DNA of 64,000 bases from Myxocyprinus asiaticus (Eukaryota > Chordata > Actinopteri > Cypriniformes > Catostomidae), in contig NC_059385.1 of the NCBI RefSeq assembly GCF_019703515.2, forward strand, positions 36,281,001 through 36,345,000, read 5' to 3'. Every line of letters begins with the position of its first letter. Position 1 is the stretch's first letter. The notes under the pieces were generated by a model. That model worked only from the letters and a program-made list of their open reading frames with translations, did not search any database and was not told where the DNA came from. Of the stretch, positions 14,113 through 22,044 are shown in pieces. Both the position numbers and the translations under genes were made by a program.

Positions 14113-17100
14113 GTTGTGCTCAAAAGTTTGCATACCCTTGGAGAATTGGTAATATATGTACCATTTTTAAAGAAAACATGAGTGAGCAGGCAAAACACAT
14201 TTATTTTATTTCTTATGGGTATTCGTGCTGGAAAGTCCAAGAGTGTCCCATGCGCAGCTTTTGTGCAGAAGAATGCAAATTGTCTGCCAGTATTTTGTGA
14301 TAACATGCTGCATTCATCTTGCCATCAATTTTCACAAGATTCCCTATGCCTTTAGAGCTCACAAACCCCCCAAAAAAAAGTGAGCCGCCACCATGCTTCA
14401 CAGTATGGATGGTATTCTTTTCACTATAGGCCTTGTTGACCCCTCTCTAAACATAGCGCTTATGGTTGTGAACATAAAGCTCTATTTTGGTCTCGTCACT
14501 CCAAATTACAGTGTGCCAGAAGCTGTGAGACGTGTCAAGGTGTTGTCAGGCATATTGTAACCATTTTTTTTTTTTTTTTGTGGCCTTGGCACAGTAAAGG
14601 CTTCTTTCTGGCAACTCGACCATGCAGCTAATTTTTGTGTAAGTATCGTCGTATTGTGCTCCTTGAAACAACCACACCGTCTTTTTCCAGAGCAGCCTGT
14701 ATTTCTCCTGAGGTTGCCTGTGGGTTTTTCTTTGTATCCTGAACAGTTCTTCTGGCAGTTGTGGCTGAAATCTTTCTTGGTCTACCTGACCTTGGCTTGG
14801 TAAGAGATCCCCGAATTTTCCACTTCTTAATAAGTGATTGAACAGTACTGACTGGCATTTTCAAGGCTTTGGTTATCTTTTTATATCCTTTTCCATCTTT
14901 ATAAAGTTCCTTTACCTTGTTACACAGGTCTTTTGACAGTTCTTTTCTGCTCCCCATGGCTCAGTATCTAGGCCTGCTCAGTGCATCCACGTGAGAGCTA
15001 ACAAACTCATTGACTATTTATACACAGACACTAATTGCAATTTAAAAAGCCACAGGTGTGGGAAATGAACCTTTAATTGCCATTTAAACCTGTGTGTGTC
15101 ACCTTGTGTGTCTGTAACAAGGCCAAACATTCAAGGGTATGTAAACTTTTGATCAGAGCCATTTGGGTGATTTCTGTTATCATTATGATTTAAAAAGGAG
15201 CCAAACAACTATGTTATAATAAATGGCTTCATGTGATCACTATCCTTAAATAAAAGACATGATCAGTCATATTTTCAAAATCAATGCCAAAATTTCACAA
15301 TTTCTGACAGGGTATGCAAACTTTTGAGCACAACTGTATGCTATTAATACAGTCAAGCTCTTAAACAGCACGAGGAGGGTTTTTGTTTTTGACAACCGCT
15401 GCACATGGTGCAAATCTTAGACAGTATTTGTGAAATACCAGACTGGGTTCATTCCCGTCAGTGATGGTAATTACTCCTGGAAGGCAAACAGTGACTAAGT
15501 TGTCAAAAACAAACCTACAGAGCAAAATATATATATAAAAAAAGCCTCAAATCTCATCCAACTTTGAGGGGCTCAATTTCATCTAAGGTATTCATGCTAT
15601 AAGCAGCAGTCTTTTTTGTCTTAATGAGATTAATACAGGGTTCCTACACATTTTCCAATTCAAAATTCCATACTTTTCCAGACTCAAATTTCCAGACTTC
15701 TAGGTAGATTTTTCAGACCATATTTAACATCTGATAAATGGTTTTAAAATCCAACTGTTAACACGTATGTTAAATTCTGACTATGTATGCTATTATGTTG
15801 CCAAATAATTGCCGGAAGATTGTAGCTAGGTACTTTAGCTCATACAAATCAATTAACACCAAACCCAGACAAGTTCAATGCACAGCATTTTATTAAAACT
15901 GCAATGCTAAAACAGTGCAATGTTATTAAGTTCTTGTCATGTAAATTTAAATAACTGTAAACCTTCAATCCCTACAGCAACAGAAGGGATGTTCATGTAC
16001 AATTCACCAGGGAACTAGAAAAGAGAACTAAAGTCCATGGACTTTGCTTCATTGGCTGTTAGATAAAGCATCAAATAAAACATACTCATAAACACTGTTT
16101 AAAAAATAACTAAAAATAAAATAAAAATTAGTAATCCTACATTAAAAGAATGCCTTTTGAGACCTTAACATACATAAGAACAAAATGCAAAATCATCAGT
16201 CACAAAACATTTAAGAACTCTCCCATTGATTTGTTTTTAGACTCAAACCCCACTTGCTCTCTTAAACTACAAAGTGCTGTGTGAACCACAGTGGGACTGT
16301 GAAGAGGAACGAGCACACACACAGATCTGACCTGTACTGCCATGGCTAGGCTACACCCTCAAAAAAAAAAATGTCTTTGTCATATTTCATTAGCTCTTGT
16401 TCTTTATATTTTGCAGCTCATGCTGTACTGTGATGGCAACTGCTGCCTAACTACGTAACAACCAATCACAGCAGACCGTCCCTCCTGCATATCCAGTCTA
16501 GCACCGACCTTTTGGCTGCACTGGCTGCCTGCTCCAAATGCCATGAAAAACACTCTTGCTTGTATGAAAAATTTATTTTTTTAGAAATTCTCAATTTTAT
16601 ATTTTAGAAAACAAAACAGGGGCAATAGTCTGGAAACACAAACATTTTTTCCATACTCTGTTTTCTTTTTCCCATACTTATCCAGACCTGGAAATGACTA
16701 AAATCAAATTCCATACTTTTCCATACTGTGTAGGAACCCTGTTAATATTAGAGAATATCAGACAGAAAATCAAGAACAATAACAAGATTATAAAGTGGGT
16801 GAAGCTTTGCTTACTTTTAAAACAACTTGCACTGAAGGGAATAGTTCATTATATACATCCTCATGTTGTTTCAAACATGTATGACTTTCTTCTGAGCAGA
16901 ATAGAAGTCATTATTCATTGAAAATCTTCCCCTCTGCCGTAGCTCTCAAATCTCATTCGCACACAAGTGCATAATCAAACTTGCCATGAGAAAACGCATT
17001 GTGCAAATTCTGATGTTGATGATGCCAAACACCATCTGTGCCTGTATGCGTCATGATCATGTCGTGCCCCGTTCAAACTGTAACTACACATAAGATTTGA

Positions 17101-17332
17101 GAGTTGCGGCAGAAGGAAAGATTTTCATTGAATAACAACTTACATTTGGGTCTGTTCCTCACAAAAAGATATTGTTTGACTACAGAACACTTGTAATATA
17201 GTCATATGAACTACTTTTATGATGTTTTTATGGTGCTCTGTCCTTTTTAGAGCCTGACAGCCCTTGATCACATATGCTTTCATTGTATGTAAAAGCACAG
17301 CGTGTACATTCTTCAAAATATATTATAAATAT

Positions 17333-17394
<62 letters not shown>

Positions 17395-17568
17395 GTTTCA
17401 TGAAAGACAAAAAGTCATAAGGTTTTGGAACGAAACAAGAGAGAGTAATTGCACATCACAACATCTTTCATGATATATATTGTACCTCCTTAGTTTGGAG
17501 TCCAGTGAATCGGTGTAATACTCTCCAGTGTGTGCTAAACCCAGTAACGGTTTACTGTCCTCATCCAT
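1057..17568 (-). CDS. slc38a9: slc38a9, sodium-coupled neutral amino acid transporter 9 homolog (5' part, 10 coding exons; 3' end outside window)
   Basis: SLC38A9 is a multi-pass lysosomal amino-acid transporter that senses lumenal arginine and signals to Ragulator/Rag GTPases and mTORC1. Ten minus-strand exons join as 17568-17486, 13932-13803, 12633-12515, 11643-11580, 11496-11403, 10392-10222, 10109-10056, 9720-9523, 8307-8200 and 1163-1057. They total 1128 nt (376 codons), with GT/AG borders and matching phases at every junction. The translation carries hallmark stretches such as [16 protein letters not shown] and [20 protein letters not shown]. The N-terminal cytosolic part begins [10 protein letters not shown], as I recall for the zebrafish protein. 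Fish and human proteins are about 550 residues, so roughly 170 C-terminal residues (starting near VRDL) lie beyond base 1. I see no frameshift or stop in these exons. The last intron seen (1164-8199) was enlarged by L1 and Tc1 insertions. Identification is from memory of family sequences. Confidence 0.95.
1331..1490 (+). repeat. tRNA-derived SINE
   Basis: A tRNA-like head begins TAGTTCCTGTAGCTCGGCTG, with an A-box-like GTAGCTCGGCTGGTAGA and a B-box-like GAGTTTGACTCCC at about 1383. It continues with a tail typical of cyprinid tRNA SINEs (TTGAATGCACTTTAA...). The head does not fold as a real tRNA and it lies in an slc38a9 intron, so it is a retroposon copy. Confidence 0.7.
2094..2813 (+). pseudogene. 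L1 ORF1 protein (RNA-binding chaperone), copy A, with 41-codon in-frame deletion
   Basis: The start is [16 protein letters not shown], chosen because copies B and D begin the same way; the frame is open upstream to 1959. It has a short coiled coil (about residues 30-65 here), an RRM-like core ([18 protein letters not shown]), and a C-terminal domain (ERAHRVP...RPRSILAKF...[10 protein letters not shown]). This layout is that of L1 ORF1p, a trimeric nucleic-acid chaperone. Compared with copy D, residues from DGTARRG to RRSIT are missing and replaced by six residues. That is a net 41 codons, so the frame is kept and 239 residues remain. Confidence 0.8.
3039..4643 (-). mobile_element. Tc1-like DNA transposon 1 (complete ends, inactive)
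   Basis: The element is 1605 bp and flanked by TA at 3037-3038 and 4644-4645. Terminal inverted repeats are about 200 bp and begin CAGTGCATCTGGAAAGTATT (left) and CAGTGCATCCGGAAAGTATT (right, reverse complement). The related sequence of L1 copies C and D reads straight through the single TA, which confirms the insertion point. The minus-strand transposase is broken. Confidence 0.93.
3249..4244 (-). pseudogene. Tc1-like transposase, broken (three frames)
   Basis: Three pieces in different frames are seen. The N-terminal helix-turn-helix part is 4244-4032 ([18 protein letters not shown]). The middle is 4023-3799. The catalytic C-terminal part is 3719-3249, with [13 protein letters not shown] and NPIEHLW. 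The second Asp and the final Glu of the DDE triad are visible. A short deletion near 3800, after the SMRNK motif, has removed the WSDE motif that should hold the first Asp, besides shifting the frame. Confidence 0.88.
5416..7702 (+). pseudogene. L1 ORF2 (endonuclease and reverse transcriptase), copy A remnant
   Basis: The APE-type endonuclease part lacks its start: MSNVNM joins directly to ILCFFK by a deletion that removed the WNVNGL motif. [10 protein letters not shown] survives near 5760. RT pieces follow at 6034-6816 ([15 protein letters not shown]), 6960-7163 ([16 protein letters not shown]), and 7313-7702 (YADYILLF, where the second catalytic Asp of YADD is replaced by Tyr). Stops occur at 6816, 6918, 7163 and 7220. 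It is not functional. Confidence 0.85.
7705..8199 (-). other. slc38a9: slc38a9 intron, unique sequence
   Basis: Sequence between the L1 end and coding exon 9. No open frame, repeat or motif recognised. Confidence 0.5.
8200..8307 (-). CDS. slc38a9: slc38a9 coding exon 9
   Basis: This 108-nt exon encodes [20 protein letters not shown] and [15 protein letters not shown], matching human VSVLYLIFLVTFKAVRLGF. Acceptor TTTTCACAG, donor GTAAAG. Confidence 0.95.
8308..9522 (-). other. slc38a9: slc38a9 intron between coding exons 8 and 9
   Basis: AT-rich intron of 1.2 kb, with an A/T-rich low-complexity run around 8925-9010. No gene, transposon end or tandem array recognised. Confidence 0.5.
9523..9720 (-). 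CDS. slc38a9: slc38a9 coding exon 8 (lumenal loop and TM5)
   Basis: This 198-nt exon encodes [13 protein letters not shown], another sequon (DNSTG), then [20 protein letters not shown] and [15 protein letters not shown]. The cysteine and WW motif match the lumenal loop of SLC38A9 and the hydrophobic run matches TM5. Acceptor GCACTAG, donor GTAAGA. Confidence 0.95.
10056..10109 (-). CDS. slc38a9: slc38a9 coding exon 7 (lumenal loop)
   Basis: This 54-nt exon encodes [17 protein letters not shown], part of the long lumenal loop. The NVS and NGT sequons agree with the heavy N-glycosylation known for this loop. Phase fits both neighbours. Acceptor ATCCACAG, donor GTGAGC. Confidence 0.9.
10222..10392 (-). 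CDS. slc38a9: slc38a9 coding exon 6 (TM3)
   Basis: This 171-nt exon encodes [18 protein letters not shown], then [20 protein letters not shown] and the [18 protein letters not shown] segment. It corresponds almost residue for residue to the human TM3/TM4 segment. Acceptor CTTTGCAG, donor GTAAGT. Confidence 0.96.
10624..11286. mobile_element. MITE-like element with GATAGTTCACCC ends
   Basis: The left end AAAGGGATAGTTCACCCC mirrors the right end GGGTGAACTATACCTTTAAA. The inner sequence has the CATCCCAGATGTGTATGACT motif and internal duplicated segments (10784-10990 against 10960-11060, inverted). This is the familiar high-copy cyprinid element with no coding capacity, here within an slc38a9 intron. 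Superfamily not determined. Confidence 0.65.
11403..11496 (-). CDS. slc38a9: slc38a9 coding exon 5 (TM2)
   Basis: This 94-nt exon encodes [20 protein letters not shown] followed by [11 protein letters not shown], a hydrophobic helix and a basic loop matching TM2. Acceptor TTCTTCTAAG, donor GTAAGT. The last base starts the proline codon finished by exon 6. Confidence 0.94.
11580..11643 (-). CDS. slc38a9: slc38a9 coding exon 4 (TM1)
   Basis: This 64-nt exon encodes [20 protein letters not shown] plus a glutamine. It is the signature first transmembrane helix of SLC38A9 and contains the TM1 unwound region (GTSILS) that contacts substrate. Acceptor TTTGTGCAG, donor GTGAGT. Confidence 0.96.
11644..12514 (-). 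other. slc38a9: slc38a9 intron between coding exons 3 and 4
   Basis: 870-bp intron. Short open frames here carry no recognisable protein motif. Nothing else seen. Confidence 0.5.
12515..12633 (-). CDS. slc38a9: slc38a9 coding exon 3
   Basis: This 119-nt exon encodes [20 protein letters not shown] and a following linker ending SIVT. The acceptor is CTTCCTTAG and the donor GTAAGA. PAPE..Y.YSPLG is the conserved stretch just before transmembrane helix 1, including the segment that plugs the transport path in published structures. Confidence 0.94.
12634..13802 (-). other. slc38a9: slc38a9 intron between coding exons 2 and 3
   Basis: AT-rich intron with low-complexity sequence near 13075-13160. 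No gene or well-defined repeat recognised. Confidence 0.5.
13803..13932 (-). CDS. slc38a9: slc38a9 coding exon 2
   Basis: This 130-nt exon encodes [10 protein letters not shown]...[15 protein letters not shown], the cytosolic N-terminal region that in SLC38A9 binds Ragulator. The acceptor is GTGTTTCAG and the donor is GTGTGA. It joins in phase to the start exon and to exon 3 (..LLVPPDHV..). The HYYGRL motif corresponds to HYYSRL in human. Confidence 0.92.
14076..14106. repeat. (AT)n microsatellite
   Basis: Uninterrupted AT dinucleotides directly left of the Tc1 at 14111; the insertion probably used a TA in this tract. Confidence 0.9.
14111..15336 (-). mobile_element. Tc1-like DNA transposon 2 (internally deleted)
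   Basis: The ends CAGTTGTGCTCAAAAGTTTG (left) and its inverse CAAACTTTTGAGCACAACTG (right) mirror each other. The right flank is TA, the left flank now reads CA next to an AT microsatellite. At 1226 bp it is about 350 bp shorter than full-length copies. It lies in the slc38a9 intron between the start exon and coding exon 2. Confidence 0.9.
14213..14957 (-). pseudogene. Tc1-like transposase remnant
   Basis: The N-terminal DNA-binding part is 14957-14628 ([20 protein letters not shown], ending YLHKN). A C-terminal piece at 14401-14213 has [18 protein letters not shown] and ends WTFQHEYP. The DPKHT/D and NPIEHLW/E regions are deleted, so the DDE triad is incomplete. A typical transposase of this family has about 340 residues. 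Confidence 0.88.
15636..16741. mobile_element. Non-autonomous DNA transposon with CAGGGTTCCTACACA ends, 6-bp target duplication
   Basis: The left terminus CAGGGTTCCTACACATTTTC and the right terminus (inverse CAGGGTTCCTACACAGTATG) share 15 perfect bases. TTAATA occurs on both sides (15630-15635 and 16742-16747). Subterminal CCATACTTTTCCA motifs recur near both ends. There is no coding sequence in 1106 bp. The ends resemble fish hAT-like elements, but a 6-bp duplication is not the 8 bp of classic hAT. Confidence 0.75.
16838..17451. mobile_element. Degenerate MITE of the GTTCAC family with internal (TA)n
   Basis: The left end GGAATAGTTCATTATATACA, with TGTATGACTTTCTTCTG inside, and the right half (AAAAAGTCATAAGGTTTTGG) resemble the element at 10624. 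Old and diverged. The (TA)n tract at 17336-17391 lies inside it. Confidence 0.5.
17336..17391. repeat. (TA)n microsatellite, 56 bp
   Basis: 28 uninterrupted TA units in the slc38a9 intron, 95 bp from the start-codon exon. Confidence 0.95.
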
Positions 17569-17598
17569 GATGCTCCGCTTTTCTTAAAGAGTCATTAC
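17486..17598 (-). CDS. slc38a9: slc38a9 exon with start codon
   Basis: The exon has an acceptor (TGTGCAG) ending at 17599 and a donor GTACAA beginning at 17485. The first 30 nt (17598-17569) are 5' UTR. The ATG is at 17568-17566 and starts [15 protein letters not shown]. The coding part is 83 nt (27 codons plus 2 nt); the split codon is completed as Arg by the next exon. The short N-terminus agrees with zebrafish rather than the longer human N-terminus. Confidence 0.9.
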
Positions 17599-18926
17599 CT
17601 GCACAGACAAACACACCAAAGAGACAGATCAATATGAGAGATGACAAACTTTCTTCCTGTATTCAGACCAACAACACAAAAACAACATCCTCCTCAAAAA
17701 CACCACAACAAACATTCAAACCCTTTGGAAAAGTAGGACTAAACTTAGAGATGAAGTATGTCATTTTTTCCATGTTGTTAAAATACTTTCTCCTATCCTA
17801 TCTTAATATGTTATAATGAGTTTGAGCATCCTAACCAGTGCACAAAAGCGTGAGTTTGGGCGACTATGTGTGTTCAGGGAACCTGTTTGAAAAAAATGTT
17901 AATTTTTGCAATTACGTTTAGTGGCACAAAAACACTTCAGATTTATAAATCACTTTTGTCTGGTCTTCTGTAGAATAGACAGACGCTTTTATTTGGAATG
18001 ACACTTAAAACCCTGAATGGACAAAGGAATAAAAGCATAAGAGGTTAAGAGATATGTCACACACTCTCTCTAAAGTGTCACTTCACATTAGAGGATGCAA
18101 AAACAACAACACTGAAATTCCTGACCTGTGAGTAATGTGAATGTGAAAACATCAGAGAAGACACTTGCAGACACTTTCAGGTAAAAACAACTCACAGGTC
18201 TCACCATCAAACAGAAAACTCATAAGTTAAACTGAATCCTCTAGTCAACATGCAGAAGACATGGCTATTCAACCCAACAGCCCTTAAATCTACTTAATCT
18301 GGTTTACAAGAAGTCCTGATTAGGAGAAAAATGCAATTACCCAATGTAATGCAAGTAGATTATGTTTCCTGTTGTTTTGAATTATGAGAAAAGTTAACTC
18401 AGAACAAAGACATGAGTTGTCAATAAAGCATTAATACTCGTTTGCCACTAGACTTTTACTTCTGTATATGGTCTGCTCACAGACAATGTGAAAATGACCA
18501 GATAAACATTTCTGCTGCTTACAGACACTTGTGAAAGTCATATGACATCAGGTGTGTCAGTATATGAGCTTTGCAGTTATGAAATACACACCTTCATATT
18601 TAATATCTCCATAATGAAATGTGTCAATTCTCATTTTCAAATAGATCAAATACCCACAGTTTATCTACAGTATAAATGAGACAGATTAATGACAGTTTGA
18701 ATATGAATGTGTCTTTGATCATTAAGCCATGACATAATGACAAATGACATAAACTAGGGGACTTATGCGACAATAACAGCATACACAGTTCAACAGTTGA
18801 AGACGACTCGTTAAATGTGTAGTTAGCATGTTAATATACAAGCGTCACATAAACATCCCGTGTTGCGTTCATATGATGTTATCAGTTTATTTAAACAAGA
18901 TATGAAGTTTAAGTTTAGAAACTTAC
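17599..18926 (-). other. slc38a9: slc38a9 first intron
   Basis: 1.3-kb intron between the 5'-UTR exon and the start-codon exon. No transposon end, open frame or tandem repeat recognised. Confidence 0.6.
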
Positions 18927-18985
18927 CTAAACCTACACACGACCCGACTATCTGCTGAGCAAAACAAATGTTTTGAAAAAGGAAA
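18927..18985 (-). other. slc38a9: slc38a9 5'-UTR exon 1 (predicted)
   Basis: On the minus strand a consensus donor (GGTTTAG followed by GTAAGT) ends at 18927. Upstream lies a short leader without ATG in frame, then a TATA-like box. It would splice to the acceptor at 17599. The upper border (transcription start) is inferred from TATA spacing and is uncertain by about 30 bases. Confidence 0.6.
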
Positions 18986-18988
18986 CAG

Positions 18989-19130
18989 TATTTAAACGGC
19001 ACACGCCTTTCACATGTTATATGGGATATGTAGTGTATTTTTCAGCTCAAATTCAATACACATTAACTGTGAGAGAGCGATTAGAAAACTACATTACCCA
19101 CAAGTCGTATGCATAATGCTGCATGCGCAG
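18989..19130 (-). promoter_or_regulatory. slc38a9: slc38a9 core promoter (predicted)
   Basis: TTTAAATA at 18996-18989 (minus strand) sits about 30-60 bases before the predicted leader exon. Further upstream are ACTACATTACCCA (19088-19100), similar to the ZNF143/STAF module, and GCATGCGCAG (19121-19130), similar to an NRF1 site. Both are common in housekeeping vertebrate promoters. Inference from motifs only. Confidence 0.45.
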
Positions 19131-19819
19131 TATTTTCCAGCTGTTCTGGGATCAGATGCTCTTAACCAAACACGTACGTCAGTACAATGAATTAAACACA
19201 AAAACTGCTGTCAGATTAACACGCAGGGTCAATTCCTGAAGTTTTTCCGACTCAACTGACCGTATCAATGTATAGCTCTGAAATGTGATTTCATTATTCT
19301 AAATAATAATTATTGTTATGGCAAAACCTTTAAAGTTTAAAATAGTTTTAAATGCTTGAATTTAGAAATTTTTACAGGTCTTACAATAAGAAAGAAGGAA
19401 AGAGAGGAGGATCTTAAAGCAGATTTAAGGGCTTGTGTGTAAGTTTTGACCACTGAAGTTTTGAAATCATGAACATTCAAAAACAGACTCTAAACTCATT
19501 TAAACATTCTGTTAGTATAATCTACTTTAAGGGATTTTGGCTTACATGGGAGAATAATAATGGTAGCCAAGCTGTAGGGTCATTACGAGCAGACCTTTCA
19601 ATAAAATGCCCAAATGACCAGTATTTTTGAGCACCACCTTTCAGCCCTTCAAAGCTCTCACAATGGAGGGTAAAGTCTTTGAAGGAAATAGTGTGTAGGG
19701 ATGATCACTTCTGAATGGAACGCACCCCATAATTCAGATGAGTTAGAAAAGATATAGCAGCGTGAGCCAGAACTGCTTGAACTCTTTGCCAAGTTTCACC
19801 AAACCCTTGCGGAGATACT
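19131..19819. other. Intergenic sequence
   Basis: Upstream of the slc38a9 promoter up to the solo LTR. No recognisable gene or repeat structure. Confidence 0.4.
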
Positions 19820-19824
19820 GTAGG

Positions 19825-20241
19825 TGTATCGATGTTGCTGGCACTGGCAATGACAAAGACGATGACCAGGAAGTAAAGAACCCAAGTGCAAATTTATTCC
19901 AACATTGTAATCCATAAACCCTAACAACAAACGTAAATAAAACATAAACTTGATTTTACATAAACTTGAACTAACAACCAAAGTTACAACAATACCTTAC
20001 AATGGACAATGGAAAACATGAGGGTTAAATACATGAACATGGGAGAACACATGACAAAGAAAACCAATAAACACTAAGACCTCTAAACAAGATAACAAGA
20101 CAATCAACCAATGAAAACAAGACACATGAACATGGAGGGAAACATGAAATCACATGATAAGGGAACCACATGACATGAAACAGGAACTAGATTTTCAAAA
20201 TAAAAGACATGAAAACATGAACCAACAAAATACACATGACA
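19825..20241 (-). mobile_element. Solo LTR with 5-bp target-site duplication GTAGG
   Basis: A 417-bp unit starts TGTATCGATG and ends ACACATGACA on the plus strand, so it has TG...CA termini. GTAGG occurs directly on both sides (19820-19824 and 20242-20246). In the minus orientation it begins TGTCATGTGTATTTTG and contains AATAAA near 19893 followed by TTTGCACTTGGGTTC, a layout seen in fish gypsy-type LTRs. There is no internal region, so it is a recombination product. Confidence 0.8.
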
Positions 20242-20246
20242 GTAGG

Positions 20247-20367
20247 AGCCTACTGTATTTGTTAAATTCATAAATATTTAAAGTGTTTGATGAAGTTAAA
20301 ATATTTTAGAATTTATTATGGCCCCTTTAAATATATGCATGTTTACACAATTTGTATGTATTTTGTA
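20247..20367. other. Short spacer between solo LTR and L1 copy B
   Basis: AT-rich, nothing recognised. Confidence 0.4.
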
Positions 20368-21808
20368 AGTTGAAGCTCCGTCCCCCGGACTCTGAATTAG
20401 CAGGGAGTAATACACTGATGCCTCATGACCTTTTCCAAAGGTCCCACAACAAAAAAAAAACAATTCCGTTCAGTTTCCTCGGGCAGTCAAACGAATGTTC
20501 AGTGAGCCGGCTGTTCACGAGTGAAGAAGATGACTTAATCCTCCCAATGTCCTACAATAAATACTCCACTGAGTCCAGTCCATCGATTTTATGAAAGACA
20601 TTGCTTGTTGTGGGCATGTAAATATTTTGCAGCCATCCTTAGTATTTATTCTCAATTTGGCTGGAAACATCAGTGCAAAAGCGATCCTCCGTCAATGCAA
20701 GAGTTTCTTGAAGGAGTGTTACTACACAAAACATACTCCAGCCGCTAGGTGGAACCAACTCAAAAAGAAACAAAATGGTGCCCAGCTTCCTCAGACAGTC
20801 AAGTGTATGTACAGTGAGACAGCTCACATGGGGTCACATGAGAAACACCAAATGGCTTACTCCAATGTTTTATAAAAGACAATGCTTGCTGCAGGTATGT
20901 AAATACTTTGTGGCCATCCTTAGTATCTATTCTCAGTTTTGTCAGAAACATCAGTGCAAAAACGATCTTCTGTTGATGTAAGAGTTTCTTGCATTCCTTG
21001 AATCGATCATGTTTCTCTCTTGTCGAATTAGCAAAGTCTAAGAACAAGAAAATGCTGTAATTTTTCAAAGAAAGCTTTCCTTTGCTCCTTGCCTCGTGCA
21101 ACACACGATCTTTATTGGATGATCTCAGGAATTTGGCCAGAATTGATCGGGGCCTGTCTCCCTCAGCCGATCTCCGAGCCTGGACTCTGTGAGCTCGCTC
21201 GATTTCCAGCTTATGGCCTGTTATGTTGAGCAGACTCGGGAAGAGCTCATCCAGGAATTTCACCATGTCTCGGCCTTCCGCATGCTCAGGAATTCCAACA
21301 ACACCTTGTTTCGCCAGCTACGATTCTCCAAATCCTCCAGTTTTTCCAAAACGTGTTGCAAATCTGTCTTTGTCACAAGCGGGTTAGCAGCTAATTCCCA
21401 CTCCGATGACTCCAGATAATCGATCAGTCTCTTGACTTCCCCGATTCTTGTAACCAACTCAGAGAATTTTATTTCCATCTCCGTAATCGATCGACGTATT
21501 ACAGCAAGATCCTCTAAGTTAGCAATAACTTTCATCAGCATCACAGACATGCTTGCCAGTTGACGTTGAATTTCTCCCGCCACACCATCCAAATTGAGTC
21601 CCTGGTCTGCAGGCCTGTCAGAAGTTTCAGCTTGAGTACGTAAGTGTCTTTTAATATCTTCAGAGCCTGAGGATTTTGAAATCTTTGCCATGTTAATTTC
21701 AAAGAACAGATAAATAGCAGGGTGTATCGAATCTCACAAAATATTGTGACACAAACATAACCAAAAATGAGCAAAGTGCGCAGAGCTTGCCATTGCATGG
21801 CGTCCCGT
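20368..21808 (-). mobile_element. L1-type LINE, copy B (ORF1-only derivative)
   Basis: From right to left: 5' end, ORF1 (21691-20870), the duplicated spacer unit (20840-20590), then a jump at about 20445 straight to sequence that matches the far 3' part of ORF2 in copy C (20375-20440 against 25862-25925). The endonuclease and reverse transcriptase are absent. It resembles mammalian HAL1 half-L1 elements in layout. Confidence 0.75.
20799..21691 (-). pseudogene. L1 ORF1 protein, copy B (one frameshift)
   Basis: MAKISKSSGSEDIKRHLRTQ starts at 21691. The coiled coil (IQRQLASMSVMLMKVIANLE) and RRM-like entry are followed near 21265 by a one-base shift. The second frame carries MVKFLDELFPSLLNITGHKL and [15 protein letters not shown]. 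The natural C-terminal FINTLE is altered to FIKHWSK by another change. Confidence 0.75.
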
Positions 21809-21950
21809 GGAACTCCTTTTGTGGGGCTTATTGTTGTGACATTCATTTTCCATTATTCTTTAAGCCACCTGTAGTTGTTATAACATCCCTATAACAGCGC
21901 ATAGTTATCCAGACCCTTAGCTGCTCGGCATCACCAGTAACGTTAGTCTA

Positions 21951-22040
21951 GCCAATAACAACAACTAAGCGGAAGTGTGGAGCATCCGAGACGACGTTTC
22001 TCGCCGTAATGGCGCCTCCCATGGAGAAGTCAGGAAAAAG
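21951..22040 (+). promoter_or_regulatory. Possible plus-strand promoter and first coding exon (unidentified gene)
   Basis: GCCAATAAC (21952-21960, CCAAT-like) and GCGGAAGTG (21969-21977, ETS-like) precede CGTAATGGCGCCTCCCATGG. The ATG at 22009 starts MAPPMEKSGK, and the frame meets a splice donor (AAAAAG followed by GTGTGT) at 22041. No downstream exon was recognised because the region to the right is packed with transposons. The gene is not identified. It could be chance. Confidence 0.35.
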
Positions 22041-22044
22041 GTGT

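Noticed and set aside
17228..17410. Minus-strand frame with Ile-Tyr repeats
   Set aside because: It is the translation of the (TA)n microsatellite.
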